The notes under the pieces: model-generated | What the model was told of the DNA's origin: nothing | Databases searched by the model: none | What the model saw: the letters and a program-made list of their open reading frames with translations, nothing else | NCBI RefSeq assembly: GCF_030123505.1 | Contig: NZ_CP126115.1 | Coordinates: 1,998,001-2,062,000, forward strand | Direction of reading: 5' to 3' | Source of the DNA: Neobacillus sp. YX16 | GTDB lineage: Bacteria > Bacillota > Bacilli > Bacillales > Cytobacillaceae | DNA length: 64,000 nt | Part shown: positions 26,279-36,252 of the stretch, piece after piece | How the letters are laid out: the number at the start of each line of letters is the position of its first letter | Position numbering within the stretch: position 1 is the first letter of the stretch | Made by a program: the position numbers and the translations under genes

Positions 26279-28063
26279 ATGATGAAGGTACTACAACGGC
26301 TAAGGAAGCAGTACTTGAATTTAAAAATTAAATACAAACTTTTCTTACTTGTATCATGGATTATGGTTATTTCATTTTCTTTTACCTTTTTCGGATTAAC
26401 ATATGCTTTTCAAATTTACGATGAGCAAATTTATAGTAAGTCCTCACAAGTTTTAAGTACATCCTCTAATAGTATTGAGAGTGAATTAAAAGATTTGGAA
26501 GACCTATCCTATAATATTTTGACAGATCCCCAAATTCAACAATACTTATCTTCAATAGGTAAAGATAGTACAGAATATGATAAATTTCGTATGCGTAAAA
26601 ACGTGTTGGATAAGCTGCTTGGCTATGCAAATAAGGAAGAATATATCCAATCAATTAATTTAGTTGATGTTAATGGAGAAGAGTATGTCGTCGGCCCGAG
26701 GACCCTAAAACTGACTCAACATCAAAAAGCGGATATTACCAAAATGGCATTAAAGGCTAATGGCAGTAATGTTTGGTTAAATCCAGAAAAAAATGATTAT
26801 ATATTTGCTACAGCACGAGAAATTAGACAGTTTCGAAACTTAAGCTTTGACAACCTTGGTACAATCATCATTTATCTTAATATGGACAAACTTGTTGCGA
26901 ATATTTTAGAAGGATCTAAAAAGAGAGATGGTGAATTCTTAATCGTTAGACAAAGCAATATTATTTTTCCGAAAGAAACAAACTCTCTATTCAAAGAAGC
27001 AGCAAATTCGTTAGATTCTCAGAGATTAGCATCAGGTTATCAAATAAAAAAAATTGATAATAAAAATTACTTTCTTGTACATATTAAATCAAACTATTTC
27101 GATTGGGGTTACCTGAATGTTATTCCCTTTAATCAAATCTTTGAAAATATCAATAAGGTTAAAACATTTTTAATCATCATATTTATTCTGTTGTTTGTTG
27201 GAGTCACGATAGTTGGTATCCGATTTGCCAGAAACATTACGATTCCTTTGGAAAATCTTGTAGCGGGCATGCAATTTGTGAAAGTGGGGGACTTTAAAGA
27301 AGCAAGAAAAAAAGTAATTAAAACCTCGATTTTGCAGGATGATGAGGTGGGTAAACTCCAGCAAAATTTCCAGACCATGATCCAACAAATTGATGAACTG
27401 ATAAATGAAAATTACTCTAAGCAGCTAACGATTAAAGAGACTGAGTTTAAGGCGCTGCAGGCCCAAATTAATCCCCACTTTTTATACAATACGCTAGAAT
27501 CCATCAATTGGTTAGCAAAAGGCAATGGGCAGACACAAATTTCTAGAATGGTAGAATCCCTAGGTTTTTTGCTGCGTAATTCAATTAGCCTAAAGAAACC
27601 GCTCATTACCATTGAAGAGGAGCTTACTATTGTAAAAAATTATGTGGTTATTCAGCAATACCGATTTGAAGAAAGATTGGATTTTCACATGGAGGTTGAT
27701 GAAGATATAGTAGGATTCTATATTCCGAAGTTGACGTTGCAGCCTCTTGTAGAAAATGCCATTCATTATGCATTAGAGCCCAAGATAGATCCTTGTAGAA
27801 TTAGTATTTATTCAATCGTAAATAAAGAAGCTATTAAACTAATTGTAGAAGACGACGGACCCGGAATGGAATCTGCTTTTATAGAAAAGTTAAAAAAAGG
27901 AGAAGTGAAAACCCGTGGACAAGGTGTTGGCTTATCGAATATTGATGACAGAATAAAATTGTCTTATGGGGAGAAATACGGAGTAAGTATTGAAAGCGAA
28001 CACAATAAAGGAACGAAAGTTATCATTGTTTTACCTTTTGATAAGGGGGAAGACCATGTATAA
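26279..28063 (+). CDS. membrane sensor histidine kinase, YesM family
   Basis: This 594-residue kinase has a first membrane helix at about 21-44, a large extracytoplasmic sensor domain to about 295, a second helix at 296-317, a HAMP linker, and the His_kinase domain with the phospho-accepting His400 in LQAQINPHFLYNTLES. The HATPase domain holds LQPLVENAIHYAL, DDGPGM and GVGLSNIDDRI. It is in the LytS/YesM class that senses extracellular oligosaccharides, often through a binding protein. It overlaps the response regulator gene by eight bases. The following binding-protein gene at 29636 is likely part of the sensing unit. Confidence 0.93.
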   Translation: MMKVLQRLRKQYLNLKIKYKLFLLVSWIMVISFSFTFFGLTYAFQIYDEQIYSKSSQVLSTSSNSIESELKDLEDLSYNILTDPQIQQYLSSIGKDSTEYDKFRMRKNVLDKLLGYANKEEYIQSINLVDVNGEEYVVGPRTLKLTQHQKADITKMALKANGSNVWLNPEKNDYIFATAREIRQFRNLSFDNLGTIIIYLNMDKLVANILEGSKKRDGEFLIVRQSNIIFPKETNSLFKEAANSLDSQRLASGYQIKKIDNKNYFLVHIKSNYFDWGYLNVIPFNQIFENINKVKTFLIIIFILLFVGVTIVGIRFARNITIPLENLVAGMQFVKVGDFKEARKKVIKTSILQDDEVGKLQQNFQTMIQQIDELINENYSKQLTIKETEFKALQAQINPHFLYNTLESINWLAKGNGQTQISRMVESLGFLLRNSISLKKPLITIEEELTIVKNYVVIQQYRFEERLDFHMEVDEDIVGFYIPKLTLQPLVENAIHYALEPKIDPCRISIYSIVNKEAIKLIVEDDGPGMESAFIEKLKKGEVKTRGQGVGLSNIDDRIKLSYGEKYGVSIESEHNKGTKVIIVLPFDKGEDHV

Positions 28064-29615
28064 GGTATTGTTAGTAGATGATGAAAGAATCATTACCGAA
28101 GGAATGTCAAAGGTAATTAATTGGGAATCAATTGGGACAGATTTAATTGGTACGGCAAGAAACGGTATAGAGGCCTACAAAATAATCGAGCAAAACAAAC
28201 CAGATATTGTGATTAGTGATATCAAAATGCCTGGTATGAATGGTCTTGAGCTAGTTGCAAAGGTTCATAGCGTTTTTCCTGAGATACGATTTATTTTGTT
28301 ATCAGGCTTCAGTGAATTTGATTTTGCAAAACAAGCCATGCAATACGGCGTGAAGCATTATCTATTAAAACCTTGTAATGAGAATACGATAATGGATGCA
28401 GTTTCGGAGATTTGTGAGGATATTAATCAAAAACAAAAGAGGGATCAATTTATCCATAAAATGAAGGGAACTCTCGAAAGTGTTCTTCCCTATGCTAAAG
28501 AACAGCTGCTTAAAGAGTTTATTACCAATCATTATGAAAATAAAGATTTAGAGTATTATCAAAACCTTTTTAATATAGATTTAAATACTCCAAAGGTTAG
28601 GCTCGTTTTATTCCAACTAGAGGGGAAATTTGAATTTGAGCACATGTTTGCAATCAAAAAAATTGCTGAACAAATCTTTGATTCATATATGGTTAGTTGT
28701 TCGGTAGGGGAAACCATATTATTTCTAATGGAGGATTATTGTAACTACCCTAAACTTTACGCACAAATTGAAAAAATTAAAAAAACATTCTATCAATATT
28801 ATCAAATTGATTCTACTGTTGCGATTAGCGAATCAGGGAAAATTAGTAATGCCAATAAATTATATAATGAAGCTCTCGATTGTTTAACGTATCGTTTTTA
28901 TTTAGGGGAAGGGGGCATCATTACAAAGAAGGACATTGCCTATCAAAATCCTTCAGATGAATCAGAATTCTATTATGATGATCAAACCTTTTGTCGATTA
29001 GTAAAATCAGGCTCCTGGACAAATGTAAATAAAGAAATATACACATTTTTTAATCAATTAATAGATTTAAGGCTCGATATCAATACCACAAAGTCTTATG
29101 TTATCCAATTATTTAATACCATGATACGGTTATGTGAAGCTAAAGAAATGAATATGTACTTAACAAAATTAACGTTTCTATTAGAAATAGACACGATTCA
29201 AAATTTAAAAACCTTTTTTGAAAGCGTTGCCCAAGAAATTACACTTTCATTTTTTGAACTCAATAATAATAAACATTCAACGATTATTAATAAAGTCATC
29301 GAGACGATTGATCAGTATATTGGTAATCAAAATTTATCTTTACATTGGGTTGCTAATGATATGTTATATATGAATGCTGATTATCTAGGGAAGCTATTTA
29401 AGAAAGAAACAGGTGAAAAGTTTTCAAATTATATTACGAGATTAAGAATTGAATTGGCTATTAAATTAATAGAAAAGGAAAATGATGTAAAGGTTTTCGA
29501 AATTGCTGAAAAAATTGGTTATGGTGAAAACCCTCAATATTTTAGTCAGGTATTTAAAAAACACACTGGTTTTACTCCATCAGAATACAAGAGAGAATCC
29601 TTACAAGGATCTTAA
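28056..29615 (+). CDS. AraC-type response regulator, YesN family
   Basis: This 519-residue protein has an N-terminal receiver domain with Asp8/Asp9, the phosphorylated Asp55 (SDIKMPGMNG) and the LLKPC lysine loop, a central linker, and a C-terminal AraC helix-turn-helix pair (ADYLGKLFKKETGEKFSNYI and YFSQVFKKHTGFTPSEYK). The start at 28056 with AAGGGGGAAG upstream gives the normal receiver beginning MYKVLLVDDE; a longer start 22 codons earlier lies inside the kinase gene. It probably activates the flanking transport and pectin operons. Confidence 0.93.
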   Translation: MYKVLLVDDERIITEGMSKVINWESIGTDLIGTARNGIEAYKIIEQNKPDIVISDIKMPGMNGLELVAKVHSVFPEIRFILLSGFSEFDFAKQAMQYGVKHYLLKPCNENTIMDAVSEICEDINQKQKRDQFIHKMKGTLESVLPYAKEQLLKEFITNHYENKDLEYYQNLFNIDLNTPKVRLVLFQLEGKFEFEHMFAIKKIAEQIFDSYMVSCSVGETILFLMEDYCNYPKLYAQIEKIKKTFYQYYQIDSTVAISESGKISNANKLYNEALDCLTYRFYLGEGGIITKKDIAYQNPSDESEFYYDDQTFCRLVKSGSWTNVNKEIYTFFNQLIDLRLDINTTKSYVIQLFNTMIRLCEAKEMNMYLTKLTFLLEIDTIQNLKTFFESVAQEITLSFFELNNNKHSTIINKVIETIDQYIGNQNLSLHWVANDMLYMNADYLGKLFKKETGEKFSNYITRLRIELAIKLIEKENDVKVFEIAEKIGYGENPQYFSQVFKKHTGFTPSEYKRESLQGS

Positions 29616-29635
29616 ATATAGTCAAAGGGGAAAAA

Positions 29636-30934
29636 ATGATGAAAAGACTAATGATTTCTACTTTATCCCTGGTATTGGTAATTTTCACTGGTGGTTGCGG
29701 GAATTTGAATATACTAAATTCCGCTGAGAGTAAAGGTAAAGAGGAAATCACTTTAAAAATTGCCTGGTGGGGTGAACAACCACGACATGACTATACAATG
29801 GAAGTAATCGAATTGTTTGAGAATAAATATCCCAATATAAAGGTTGATCCTATATATTCAAATTGGGATGATTATTGGAAACGTCTTGCCCCGATGGCAG
29901 CGGGTAATAAACTTCCTGATATCATCCAAATGGATTTGCTCTATCTTAGACCATACAGTGATAATAACCTACTAGAGGATTTATCCCCCTATATTAAACA
30001 AGATGTAATCAAGACAGATTCGATCAGTACCGGAATTCTCTCTGGCGGGAAAATCGGCAAAAATTTGTATGGATTTCCATTAGGAATTAATGCACCAGCC
30101 ATAATCATAGATCGTCCATTACTATCTTCTGCGGTCGATCGGTATCCAAATCCTGATTGGTCATGGAGCGATTTTGAAGAAATTTCTCTCCAGGTTCACA
30201 AAGAAAAACAAATTTATGGTACAAACGGTATGAAGTCCCCGGATGTATTCTTTTCGTATTATTTACGTACGAAAGGAATGAATTTATATAATAAAACAGG
30301 AACTGGATTAGGATATGAGGATGATCAATTGTTTATTGATTATTTCGAGATGCAATTAAGAATGCTGGAAAAAGGTGCCTTCCCAAGAGCAGATGTTACA
30401 GAACAAATTAATAGAATAGAAGATGAGTTAATCGTAAATCAACAGACCCCGATGCAATGGGCATATTCCAACCAATATTTCGGTTTTTTGGAAGCATCAA
30501 ACCGGAAGCTCGAGCTTATACCTCCTCCAGGACCTGGACAAGAGTTAGGACTTACCGTGAAGCCTAGTATGCTTTTTTCAATGACAAAAAGTTCAAAGAA
30601 TAAAGAGGCGGCTGCTCTATTCATTAATTTCTTTGTTAATGATATTCAAGCAAATAAAGTTATTAGGGGTGAAAGAGGGGTTCCCATTTCTTCTAATGTA
30701 GTAGAGAAAATAGAACAAGAATTATCTGAAAATCAGAGAATGGTATTCGACTATGTTAATAATGTGAAAAACTCTAACAGTAGTGTTGAGAAAGCAGATC
30801 CCCTTGGCGGAATAGAGGTAGTGAAAGTTTTACAAGATATTTCAGAACAAATATTGTTCAAAAAAGTAACGCCTCATGAAGGAGCGCAAATTTTTAGAAC
30901 GGAAGCAAATAAAATCCTATCAAAAAAGAACTAG
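29636..30934 (+). CDS. ABC transporter solute-binding lipoprotein, YesO-like, coupled to the two-component system
   Basis: This 432-residue protein starts with a lipoprotein signal ending TGGC (Cys21), followed by a family 1 extracellular binding fold. IAWWGEQPRHDY and NWDDYWKRLAPMAAGNKLPDI match the protein at 31129 closely, so the two are paralogues. It lies 20 bases after the response regulator gene and is cut off from the transporter genes by a terminator. It may present ligand to the sensor kinase rather than to the importer (inference). Two adjacent ATG starts exist at 29636 and 29639. Confidence 0.85.
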   Translation: MMKRLMISTLSLVLVIFTGGCGNLNILNSAESKGKEEITLKIAWWGEQPRHDYTMEVIELFENKYPNIKVDPIYSNWDDYWKRLAPMAAGNKLPDIIQMDLLYLRPYSDNNLLEDLSPYIKQDVIKTDSISTGILSGGKIGKNLYGFPLGINAPAIIIDRPLLSSAVDRYPNPDWSWSDFEEISLQVHKEKQIYGTNGMKSPDVFFSYYLRTKGMNLYNKTGTGLGYEDDQLFIDYFEMQLRMLEKGAFPRADVTEQINRIEDELIVNQQTPMQWAYSNQYFGFLEASNRKLELIPPPGPGQELGLTVKPSMLFSMTKSSKNKEAAALFINFFVNDIQANKVIRGERGVPISSNVVEKIEQELSENQRMVFDYVNNVKNSNSSVEKADPLGGIEVVKVLQDISEQILFKKVTPHEGAQIFRTEANKILSKKN

Positions 30935-30947
30935 TTTCATCAATGAA

Positions 30948-30996
30948 GAAAGCTCCCAAGAACAAGCAATAGACTGCTTGTTTCATGGGGGCTTTT
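30948..30996 (+). terminator. terminator between the two binding-protein genes
   Basis: AGCTCCC..AACAAGCA pairs with TGCTTGTT..GGGGGCT around a 6-base loop, with an unpaired bulge, then TTTT. It separates the sensor unit from the transport operon. Confidence 0.75.
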
Positions 30997-31046
30997 CTAT
31001 TTCTATGAAATGTCTGATTTTTGAACAAACTAAGCGGAAATTTGGA

Positions 31047-31095
31047 TTCAGACAATTCCGACAAGAATTTATAATAGTAAATGAAAACACTTACA
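31047..31095 (+). promoter_or_regulatory. promoter of the yesOPQ-like operon with cre-like site
   Basis: TTCAGA (31047-31052), 17 bases, TATAAT (31070-31075). TGAAAACACTTACA at 31082-31095 matches the B. subtilis cre consensus TGWAANCGNTNWCA at 13 of 14 positions and lies just after the -10 box, where CcpA would block transcription. Confidence 0.6.
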
Positions 31096-31128
31096 TAAAA
31101 GTGTAAAAAAAGAAGGGGGAAATAAAAA

Positions 31129-32433
31129 ATGAAGAAATTTTTAGTGCTATTGTTTACTTTTGTTTTAGTTTTTACATTAGCAGCATGTAACAGCAGCAGT
31201 TCATCAAGCAATGAAGAATCTAAACCAAAAGAAGACAAAAAAGATGAACCAGTAACTCTTCGTATTGCATGGTGGGGTTCTCAACCACGACATGATTATA
31301 CTCTAGAAATTATTAAAATGTATGAAGAAAAAAATCCAAATGTAAAAATCGAGGCAGAATATGCAGCTTGGGATGACTACTGGAAGAAGCTAGCTCCACA
31401 AGCAGCAGCAAATGAGCTTCCTGATATTGTTCAAATGGACTTATCATACTTCTCACAGTATGCTCAAAATGATCAAATTGCAGATTTAACTTCATTTGTA
31501 GACAAACAAATCAATACAAAGGATATTGCTGAAAACATCATTAATGGCGGTAAACTTGGCGACAAGTTATATGGAATTAATGCTGGTGTAAACGTTGTTG
31601 GATTCCATCATGATCCAGCAGTACTTGCAAAAGCTGGTGTAAATTCTATACCTGAAAATTGGACTTGGGACGATTACAAAGAAATCGCAGCAAAAGCAAA
31701 AGCTGCTGGAGTATTTATGGATACAGGAATGAAAGCCGATGTATTCTTCAACTACTACTTAAGAACACAAGGAAAGTCACTATATAGCAAAGATGGTGCA
31801 TCTCTAGGATATAAAGATGACAAGCTGTTCGAAGATTTCTTCAACATGACAGCTGGTTTAGTTAAGGATAAAGCGGTTCCTACACCTGACTTCTTAGCAC
31901 AGTTAAAAGGGATTGAAGATGATCCTGTCGTTACTCAAAATGCAATTGGTATCTGGCAATGGTCTAACCAGTTTGTAGGGCTTCAACAAGTGGCGAATAG
32001 AGAACTTGCTATTGCTCCAATGCCAGGTCCTAACAGTGAAAATGGTTTATATTTAAAACCTAGTATGTTCTGGTCTGTTGGAAATAATTCTGAACATAAA
32101 GAAGAAGCAGCAAAGTTTATTGATTTCATGATCAATGATATCGAAGCGAACAAATTAAATCTTGGTGACCGTGGTGTTCCTGGTTCTTCAGTTGTAAAAG
32201 AAGCATTAAAGCCATTGCTTTCACCAGCACAAGTCCAAGTATTTGATTATGTAGATTGGGCGGAAGGAAATAGCTCAGAATTCGATGGTCCAGACCCAGT
32301 TGGTGCCGGAGAAGTAATTGAAACGCTTGACAGTTTAGCTGAACAAATGGCTTACGGAAATCTATCAGTGAAAGATGCTGCAAAACAGTTTAGACAACAA
32401 GCTGAAAGCGTCTTGGCACAAAACAAAAAATAA
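31129..32433 (+). CDS. ABC transporter solute-binding lipoprotein, YesO-like
   Basis: This 434-residue lipoprotein has the signal MKKFLVLLFTFVLVFTLAAC with lipidated Cys20, then a Ser/Asn- and charge-rich linker and a family 1 binding fold. It shares IAWWGSQPRHDY, WDDYWKKLAP, DVFFNYYLRTQGKSLY and GDRGVPGSSVV with the neighbour at 29636. As first gene of the operon with both permeases it is the delivery protein for oligogalacturonide or rhamnogalacturonan fragments, as in the YesOPQ system of B. subtilis. A stem-loop after it may keep its mRNA more abundant than the permease part. Confidence 0.9.
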   Translation: MKKFLVLLFTFVLVFTLAACNSSSSSSNEESKPKEDKKDEPVTLRIAWWGSQPRHDYTLEIIKMYEEKNPNVKIEAEYAAWDDYWKKLAPQAAANELPDIVQMDLSYFSQYAQNDQIADLTSFVDKQINTKDIAENIINGGKLGDKLYGINAGVNVVGFHHDPAVLAKAGVNSIPENWTWDDYKEIAAKAKAAGVFMDTGMKADVFFNYYLRTQGKSLYSKDGASLGYKDDKLFEDFFNMTAGLVKDKAVPTPDFLAQLKGIEDDPVVTQNAIGIWQWSNQFVGLQQVANRELAIAPMPGPNSENGLYLKPSMFWSVGNNSEHKEEAAKFIDFMINDIEANKLNLGDRGVPGSSVVKEALKPLLSPAQVQVFDYVDWAEGNSSEFDGPDPVGAGEVIETLDSLAEQMAYGNLSVKDAAKQFRQQAESVLAQNKK

Positions 32434-32442
32434 TTTCCACTT

Positions 32443-32475
32443 CGATAGCTGATCACTTTTTTAGATCAGCTATCG
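32443..32475 (+). promoter_or_regulatory. intercistronic stem-loop between binding protein and permease genes
   Basis: Perfect 12-bp stem CGATAGCTGATC / GATCAGCTATCG with a 9-base loop; only a short T-rich tail follows. Such hairpins often stabilise the upstream message or weakly terminate, giving more binding protein than permease. Confidence 0.7.
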
Positions 32476-32521
32476 TCCTTTCATCTTAGGGAATGGATCC
32501 AAAGAATAAGGAGTTGAATAA

Positions 32522-33481
32522 ATGAATACACGTGTGATAAAGGAAAATGTAAAAGTAGATATCCCCATTCGCTCTGTTAGCAAACGAAGCCGTGCCATCA
32601 AGGAAAACTTGACAGGATATGCGTTTATCAGTCCGTTTATTATTGGATTCCTAGCATTTACGTTAATTCCTATAATAGCGTCTTTATATTTATCATTTAC
32701 AAACTATAATTTATTTGCTGCACCTCAATGGATAGGTATTGAAAACTACAAAAAAATGTTTACATCTGACCCGCGCTTATTGCAATCATTAAAAGTTACA
32801 CTCATCTATGTACTTGCTGGGGTTCCTTTAAGACTAATATTTGCATTATTAATTGCTGTGATATTAAATACAACTTCAAGAGCAGTTGGACTATATCGCT
32901 CATTGTTCTATTTACCATCCCTAATCGGCGGCAGCGTTGCAGTCGCGATTATGTGGCGTAATGTTTTTGGTGATTTAGGTATTGTAAATATTTTACTTGA
33001 TTTACTTGGACTTCCTATCGTTAAATGGTTCGGTAATCCGACTGCGGCATTATGGATGCTTATCTTCTTGTCAGTATGGCAATTTGGTTCCTCGATGCTG
33101 ATCTTCTTAGCAGGATTGAAAGGTATTCCAAGAAGTTATTATGAAGCAGCTAGTGTTGATGGAGCCAATGGAATACAGCAATTCTTCAAAATTACCCTTC
33201 CAATGCTCAGCCCTGTTATTCTATTCAATACGGTTATGCAAACAATTGCTGCATTTATGACATTCGTACCAGCGTTTATTATCTCAAAAGGTACAGGCGG
33301 CCCGTTAGACGGAACACTCCTTTATTCATTATATTTATTCATACAAGGTTTTGAGTTCTTTAATATGGGTTACGCTTCTGCAATGGCATGGGTAATGCTT
33401 TTAATCGTAGGAATTTTAACAGTCATTATCTTTACGACATCAAAATATTGGGTTCACTATGAATCGGAAGGAGGCAAATAA
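32522..33481 (+). CDS. sugar ABC transporter permease, YesP-like
   Basis: This 319-residue integral membrane protein of the CUT1 family has six predicted helices. The EAA loop is [19 protein letters not shown], which docks the ATPase. Start ATG follows AAGGAG (32509-32514). It ends two bases before the partner permease gene. With its partner it imports oligosaccharides bound by the YesO-like protein. No ATPase gene is in the window. Confidence 0.92.
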   Translation: MNTRVIKENVKVDIPIRSVSKRSRAIKENLTGYAFISPFIIGFLAFTLIPIIASLYLSFTNYNLFAAPQWIGIENYKKMFTSDPRLLQSLKVTLIYVLAGVPLRLIFALLIAVILNTTSRAVGLYRSLFYLPSLIGGSVAVAIMWRNVFGDLGIVNILLDLLGLPIVKWFGNPTAALWMLIFLSVWQFGSSMLIFLAGLKGIPRSYYEAASVDGANGIQQFFKITLPMLSPVILFNTVMQTIAAFMTFVPAFIISKGTGGPLDGTLLYSLYLFIQGFEFFNMGYASAMAWVMLLIVGILTVIIFTTSKYWVHYESEGGK

Positions 33482-33483
33482 CG

Positions 33484-34329
33484 ATGACATCGAAGTTAAA
33501 ATCACCAAGATGGTGGATATATCATATACTAGTCGGTGCCTTTGCGCTTTTAATGCTTTATCCAGTTATTTGGCTCGTGATGAGCTCATTTAAACCAAGC
33601 GATACAATCTTTATTACGGCTAAATCACTGATTCCAGAAACCTGGATATGGACGAACTTTGTAGACGGGTGGAAAGGGATTGGCGGAAATTCATTCGGTG
33701 TTTTTATTAAAAATACTGCCATCCTAGTAGTGATTACCTTACTGGGACAAGTAATATCGTCGGCATTCATTGCCTTCGGCTTTGCTCGTTTAGAGTTTAA
33801 AGGAAAAGCGATTTGGTTTGGAATTATGATGCTTACCTTAATGCTCCCGCATGATGTGTTAATGGTACCGCAATATATCATTTTCGCGAAACTTGATTGG
33901 CTTAACTCGATTAAACCACTTGCTATCCCAGCATACTTTGGACATCCGTTCTTTATCTTCCTTCTAGTTCAATTTATACGGACGATTCCTAGAGAACTGG
34001 ACGAAGCGGCGATTATTGATGGCTGTGGTACCTTCAAGATTTTCACGAAGATCATTTTGCCATTAATTAAACCATCTTTAGCAACAGCAGCTATTTTCTC
34101 ATTCTATTGGACGTGGGAATCCCTATTAGGGCCTGTATTATATTTAAATAGCCCTACAAAGTATACAGTCTCCATGGCTCTAAATATGTTCCTAAGTAAT
34201 GAAACCGTATCAAACTGGGGTGCAATGTTTGCAATGTCAGTGGTTACCTTGATTCCTGTTTTCGTCGTTTTCTTCCTCTTCCAACGTCATGTTGTCGAAG
34301 GTATCAGTACGAGTGGGCTAAAGGGCTAA
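33484..34329 (+). CDS. sugar ABC transporter permease, YesQ-like
   Basis: This 281-residue CUT1 permease has the EAA loop [17 protein letters not shown] near residues 175-195 and multiple hydrophobic helices. It is the second half of the transmembrane channel with the protein at 32522; a GGAGGC site overlaps the upstream stop. A hairpin follows the gene, and a YesL-like gene lies 224 bases downstream. Confidence 0.92.
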   Translation: MTSKLKSPRWWIYHILVGAFALLMLYPVIWLVMSSFKPSDTIFITAKSLIPETWIWTNFVDGWKGIGGNSFGVFIKNTAILVVITLLGQVISSAFIAFGFARLEFKGKAIWFGIMMLTLMLPHDVLMVPQYIIFAKLDWLNSIKPLAIPAYFGHPFFIFLLVQFIRTIPRELDEAAIIDGCGTFKIFTKIILPLIKPSLATAAIFSFYWTWESLLGPVLYLNSPTKYTVSMALNMFLSNETVSNWGAMFAMSVVTLIPVFVVFFLFQRHVVEGISTSGLKG

Positions 34330-34357
34330 CATGTTAACGAAAATATCTTATATAAAA

Positions 34358-34393
34358 CTTTGCCACTTCGAACCATAGATGGAAGTGGCAAAG
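34358..34393 (+). terminator. stem-loop after the permease genes
   Basis: CTTTGCCACTTC / GAAGTGGCAAAG form a perfect 12-bp stem with a 12-base loop, but no T-run follows, so termination may be weak. The next bases hold two copies of GGTCACTCA and a GGTTA/TAACC pair, likely a small intergenic repeat. Confidence 0.55.
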
Positions 34394-34553
34394 AAACAAA
34401 GAAACAAGGGTGGTCACTCACTCATAGAGGTTATGAGAGCCCGTAACCAGCAAAAATAAGAAGGAAGGTCACTCATAGCGGCTAACTTCTAACTTCAAGG
34501 CAGGAGAGAGCAAATAACATTGGTAAAGTACAGCGGTTCAAGGAGGATTACAA

Positions 34554-35186
34554 ATGGACACTTCTGGATTTATGGAAAGTTTAAATAAATTGCTTGAATG
34601 GATTTCAAGACTAGCATTCTTAAATTTATTATGGATCTCATTTTCTCTTCTAGGTCTCATCTTGTTTGGATTTTTTCCTGCAACGGCGGCGATGTTTGCA
34701 GTTGTTCGACAATGGATGCTAGGTAATGATGAAATGTCTATTTTTAAGACTTTTTGGACTACATATAAGCGAGAATTTTTGAAGAGTAATATTCTTGGAG
34801 TTATTATTGTTGCCATTGGATTGATATTATACATTGACTTTCAATTTGTACTACATTCATCCAATCGTTTTGTTTCAATTCTATATGTACCGTTTTTTAT
34901 CATCACTTTAATCGCTATTTCGATGTTATTTTATATCATCCCAATTTTTGTGCATTATGATATGAAAATTAGTCAGGTCATTAAAAATTCCTTTTTTGTA
35001 ATGATTATGAATCCACTCTCCACCTTATATATGCTAATCGGAAGCTTTGGAATTTGTTTTGTACTTTCTTATGCACCGCCTATTTGTATACTTTATAGCG
35101 GAAATCTATTAGCACTATTTATTATGAAGCCCGCAACCAATGCCTTTGAAAAAATCAATCAAAAATCAAAGCTATTAGTAAATTAA
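34554..35186 (+). CDS. YesL/DUF624 family membrane protein
   Basis: This 210-residue protein has the family features: an N-terminal helix LAFLNLLWISFSLLGLILFGFFPATAAMF, the conserved FFPATAAMFA and RQWM motif, and several further membrane helices. Members are linked to YesMN and oligosaccharide importers, with unknown molecular function. AAGGAGG at 34540-34546 precedes the ATG. A terminator follows. A second member of the family is on the other strand at 62503. Confidence 0.88.
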   Translation: MDTSGFMESLNKLLEWISRLAFLNLLWISFSLLGLILFGFFPATAAMFAVVRQWMLGNDEMSIFKTFWTTYKREFLKSNILGVIIVAIGLILYIDFQFVLHSSNRFVSILYVPFFIITLIAISMLFYIIPIFVHYDMKISQVIKNSFFVMIMNPLSTLYMLIGSFGICFVLSYAPPICILYSGNLLALFIMKPATNAFEKINQKSKLLVN

Positions 35187-35193
35187 TAATGAA

Positions 35194-35233
35194 AAAGGGA
35201 GAGATAGTGAAGCCGGTTACTATCTCTCCCTTT
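35194..35233 (+). terminator. terminator-like hairpin after the YesL-like gene
   Basis: Perfect 15-bp stem AAAGGGAGAGATAGT / ACTATCTCTCCCTTT with a 10-base loop and A-rich left and T-rich right flanks. It can work in both directions. Confidence 0.8.
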
Positions 35234-35278
35234 CATCATATGCAGTTAATTAGTAAACTAAGTTAAGAGGTGAATAGA

Positions 35279-36250
35279 ATGAAAATTGGATTTATTGGAA
35301 CTGGCTTTTTTGCAAAAAAGCATGCATCCATTTTAGGGGAAATGTCAGGGGTAGAAGTTACAGCTTTCTGTGGAACTAGTTTAGAAAAGGCTGAAGGTGA
35401 AGCAAGAAATTGCTCCAATGCTTCTGGCTATACAAACGTTGAGGAGATGTTAGATAAACAAAAACTAGATGCTGTCTATATTTGTGTACCGCCAATGTCT
35501 CATGGTTCAATAGAACAAACATTAATAGAAAGAGGAATTCCTTTTTTTGTGGAGAAACCGCTGGGAATAAATGATGCTCCATATGAAATTGCCAAAAAGA
35601 TAGAAGATCAGGGTCTTATTACTTCTGTAGGTTACCACTGGCGTTATTTGGATCTTTCTAAAAAAGCTCTATCCCTTCTTCAGGAACGTCAAATAGGGAT
35701 GGCCCTTGGTTATTGGATGGGGGATATGCCGATGGTTCCTTGGTGGAGAGACGTAAATAAATCAGGGGGACAATTTGTTGAACAGACTACACATATTGTC
35801 GACCTTTTACGTTTTCTCTGCGGAGAAATCAAAGAAGTTTATGCTGCCTTTAGCAGCAGGATGATGGCGGACAAAGTGGCGGGCACAACTGTTTCTGATG
35901 TAGGAAGTGTGACCTTAAAGCTGAATAATGGCATGATTGCAACGATTTCTAATACCTGCATTCTCCCTGAATCAAACAAGGCTGGGCTGGATGTATATAC
36001 GAATGAAGGAGTCATTCAAATTAGTTCTAATCTATTAAGAGACATTCGGGGTAAGGAAATGACAGAATATAGGAATCAATTGGATCCTTACCTTATTGAG
36101 AATAAAATCTTCCTTGATGCCGTCAAAGCAGGGGATCCAACTCATATATTATCATCCTATAAGGATGCTGTGAAAACACATCGTGTAACACTTGCAGCAG
36201 CACATTCAGCCATGACTGGGGAACCAGTTCCCTTGGAGATGGAGGAATAA
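35279..36250 (+). CDS. Gfo/Idh/MocA family oxidoreductase
   Basis: This 323-residue dehydrogenase has the Rossmann start MKIGFIGTGFFAKKHASIL, the VEKPLG lysine motif, GYHWRYL, and the C-terminal GQFVEQTTHIVDLLRFL. The ATG at 35279 has AGAGGTG upstream; a GTG three codons earlier overlaps that site and is less likely. The esterase gene starts two bases after the stop and the GH43 gene follows. A sugar or sugar acid substrate is likely. Confidence 0.87.
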   Translation: MKIGFIGTGFFAKKHASILGEMSGVEVTAFCGTSLEKAEGEARNCSNASGYTNVEEMLDKQKLDAVYICVPPMSHGSIEQTLIERGIPFFVEKPLGINDAPYEIAKKIEDQGLITSVGYHWRYLDLSKKALSLLQERQIGMALGYWMGDMPMVPWWRDVNKSGGQFVEQTTHIVDLLRFLCGEIKEVYAAFSSRMMADKVAGTTVSDVGSVTLKLNNGMIATISNTCILPESNKAGLDVYTNEGVIQISSNLLRDIRGKEMTEYRNQLDPYLIENKIFLDAVKAGDPTHILSSYKDAVKTHRVTLAAAHSAMTGEPVPLEMEE

Positions 36251-36252
36251 GT

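Noticed and set aside
27990..28055. Longer start for the response regulator
   Set aside because: It lies within the kinase gene and precedes the normal receiver-domain beginning MYKVLLVDDE, which has its own ribosome binding site.
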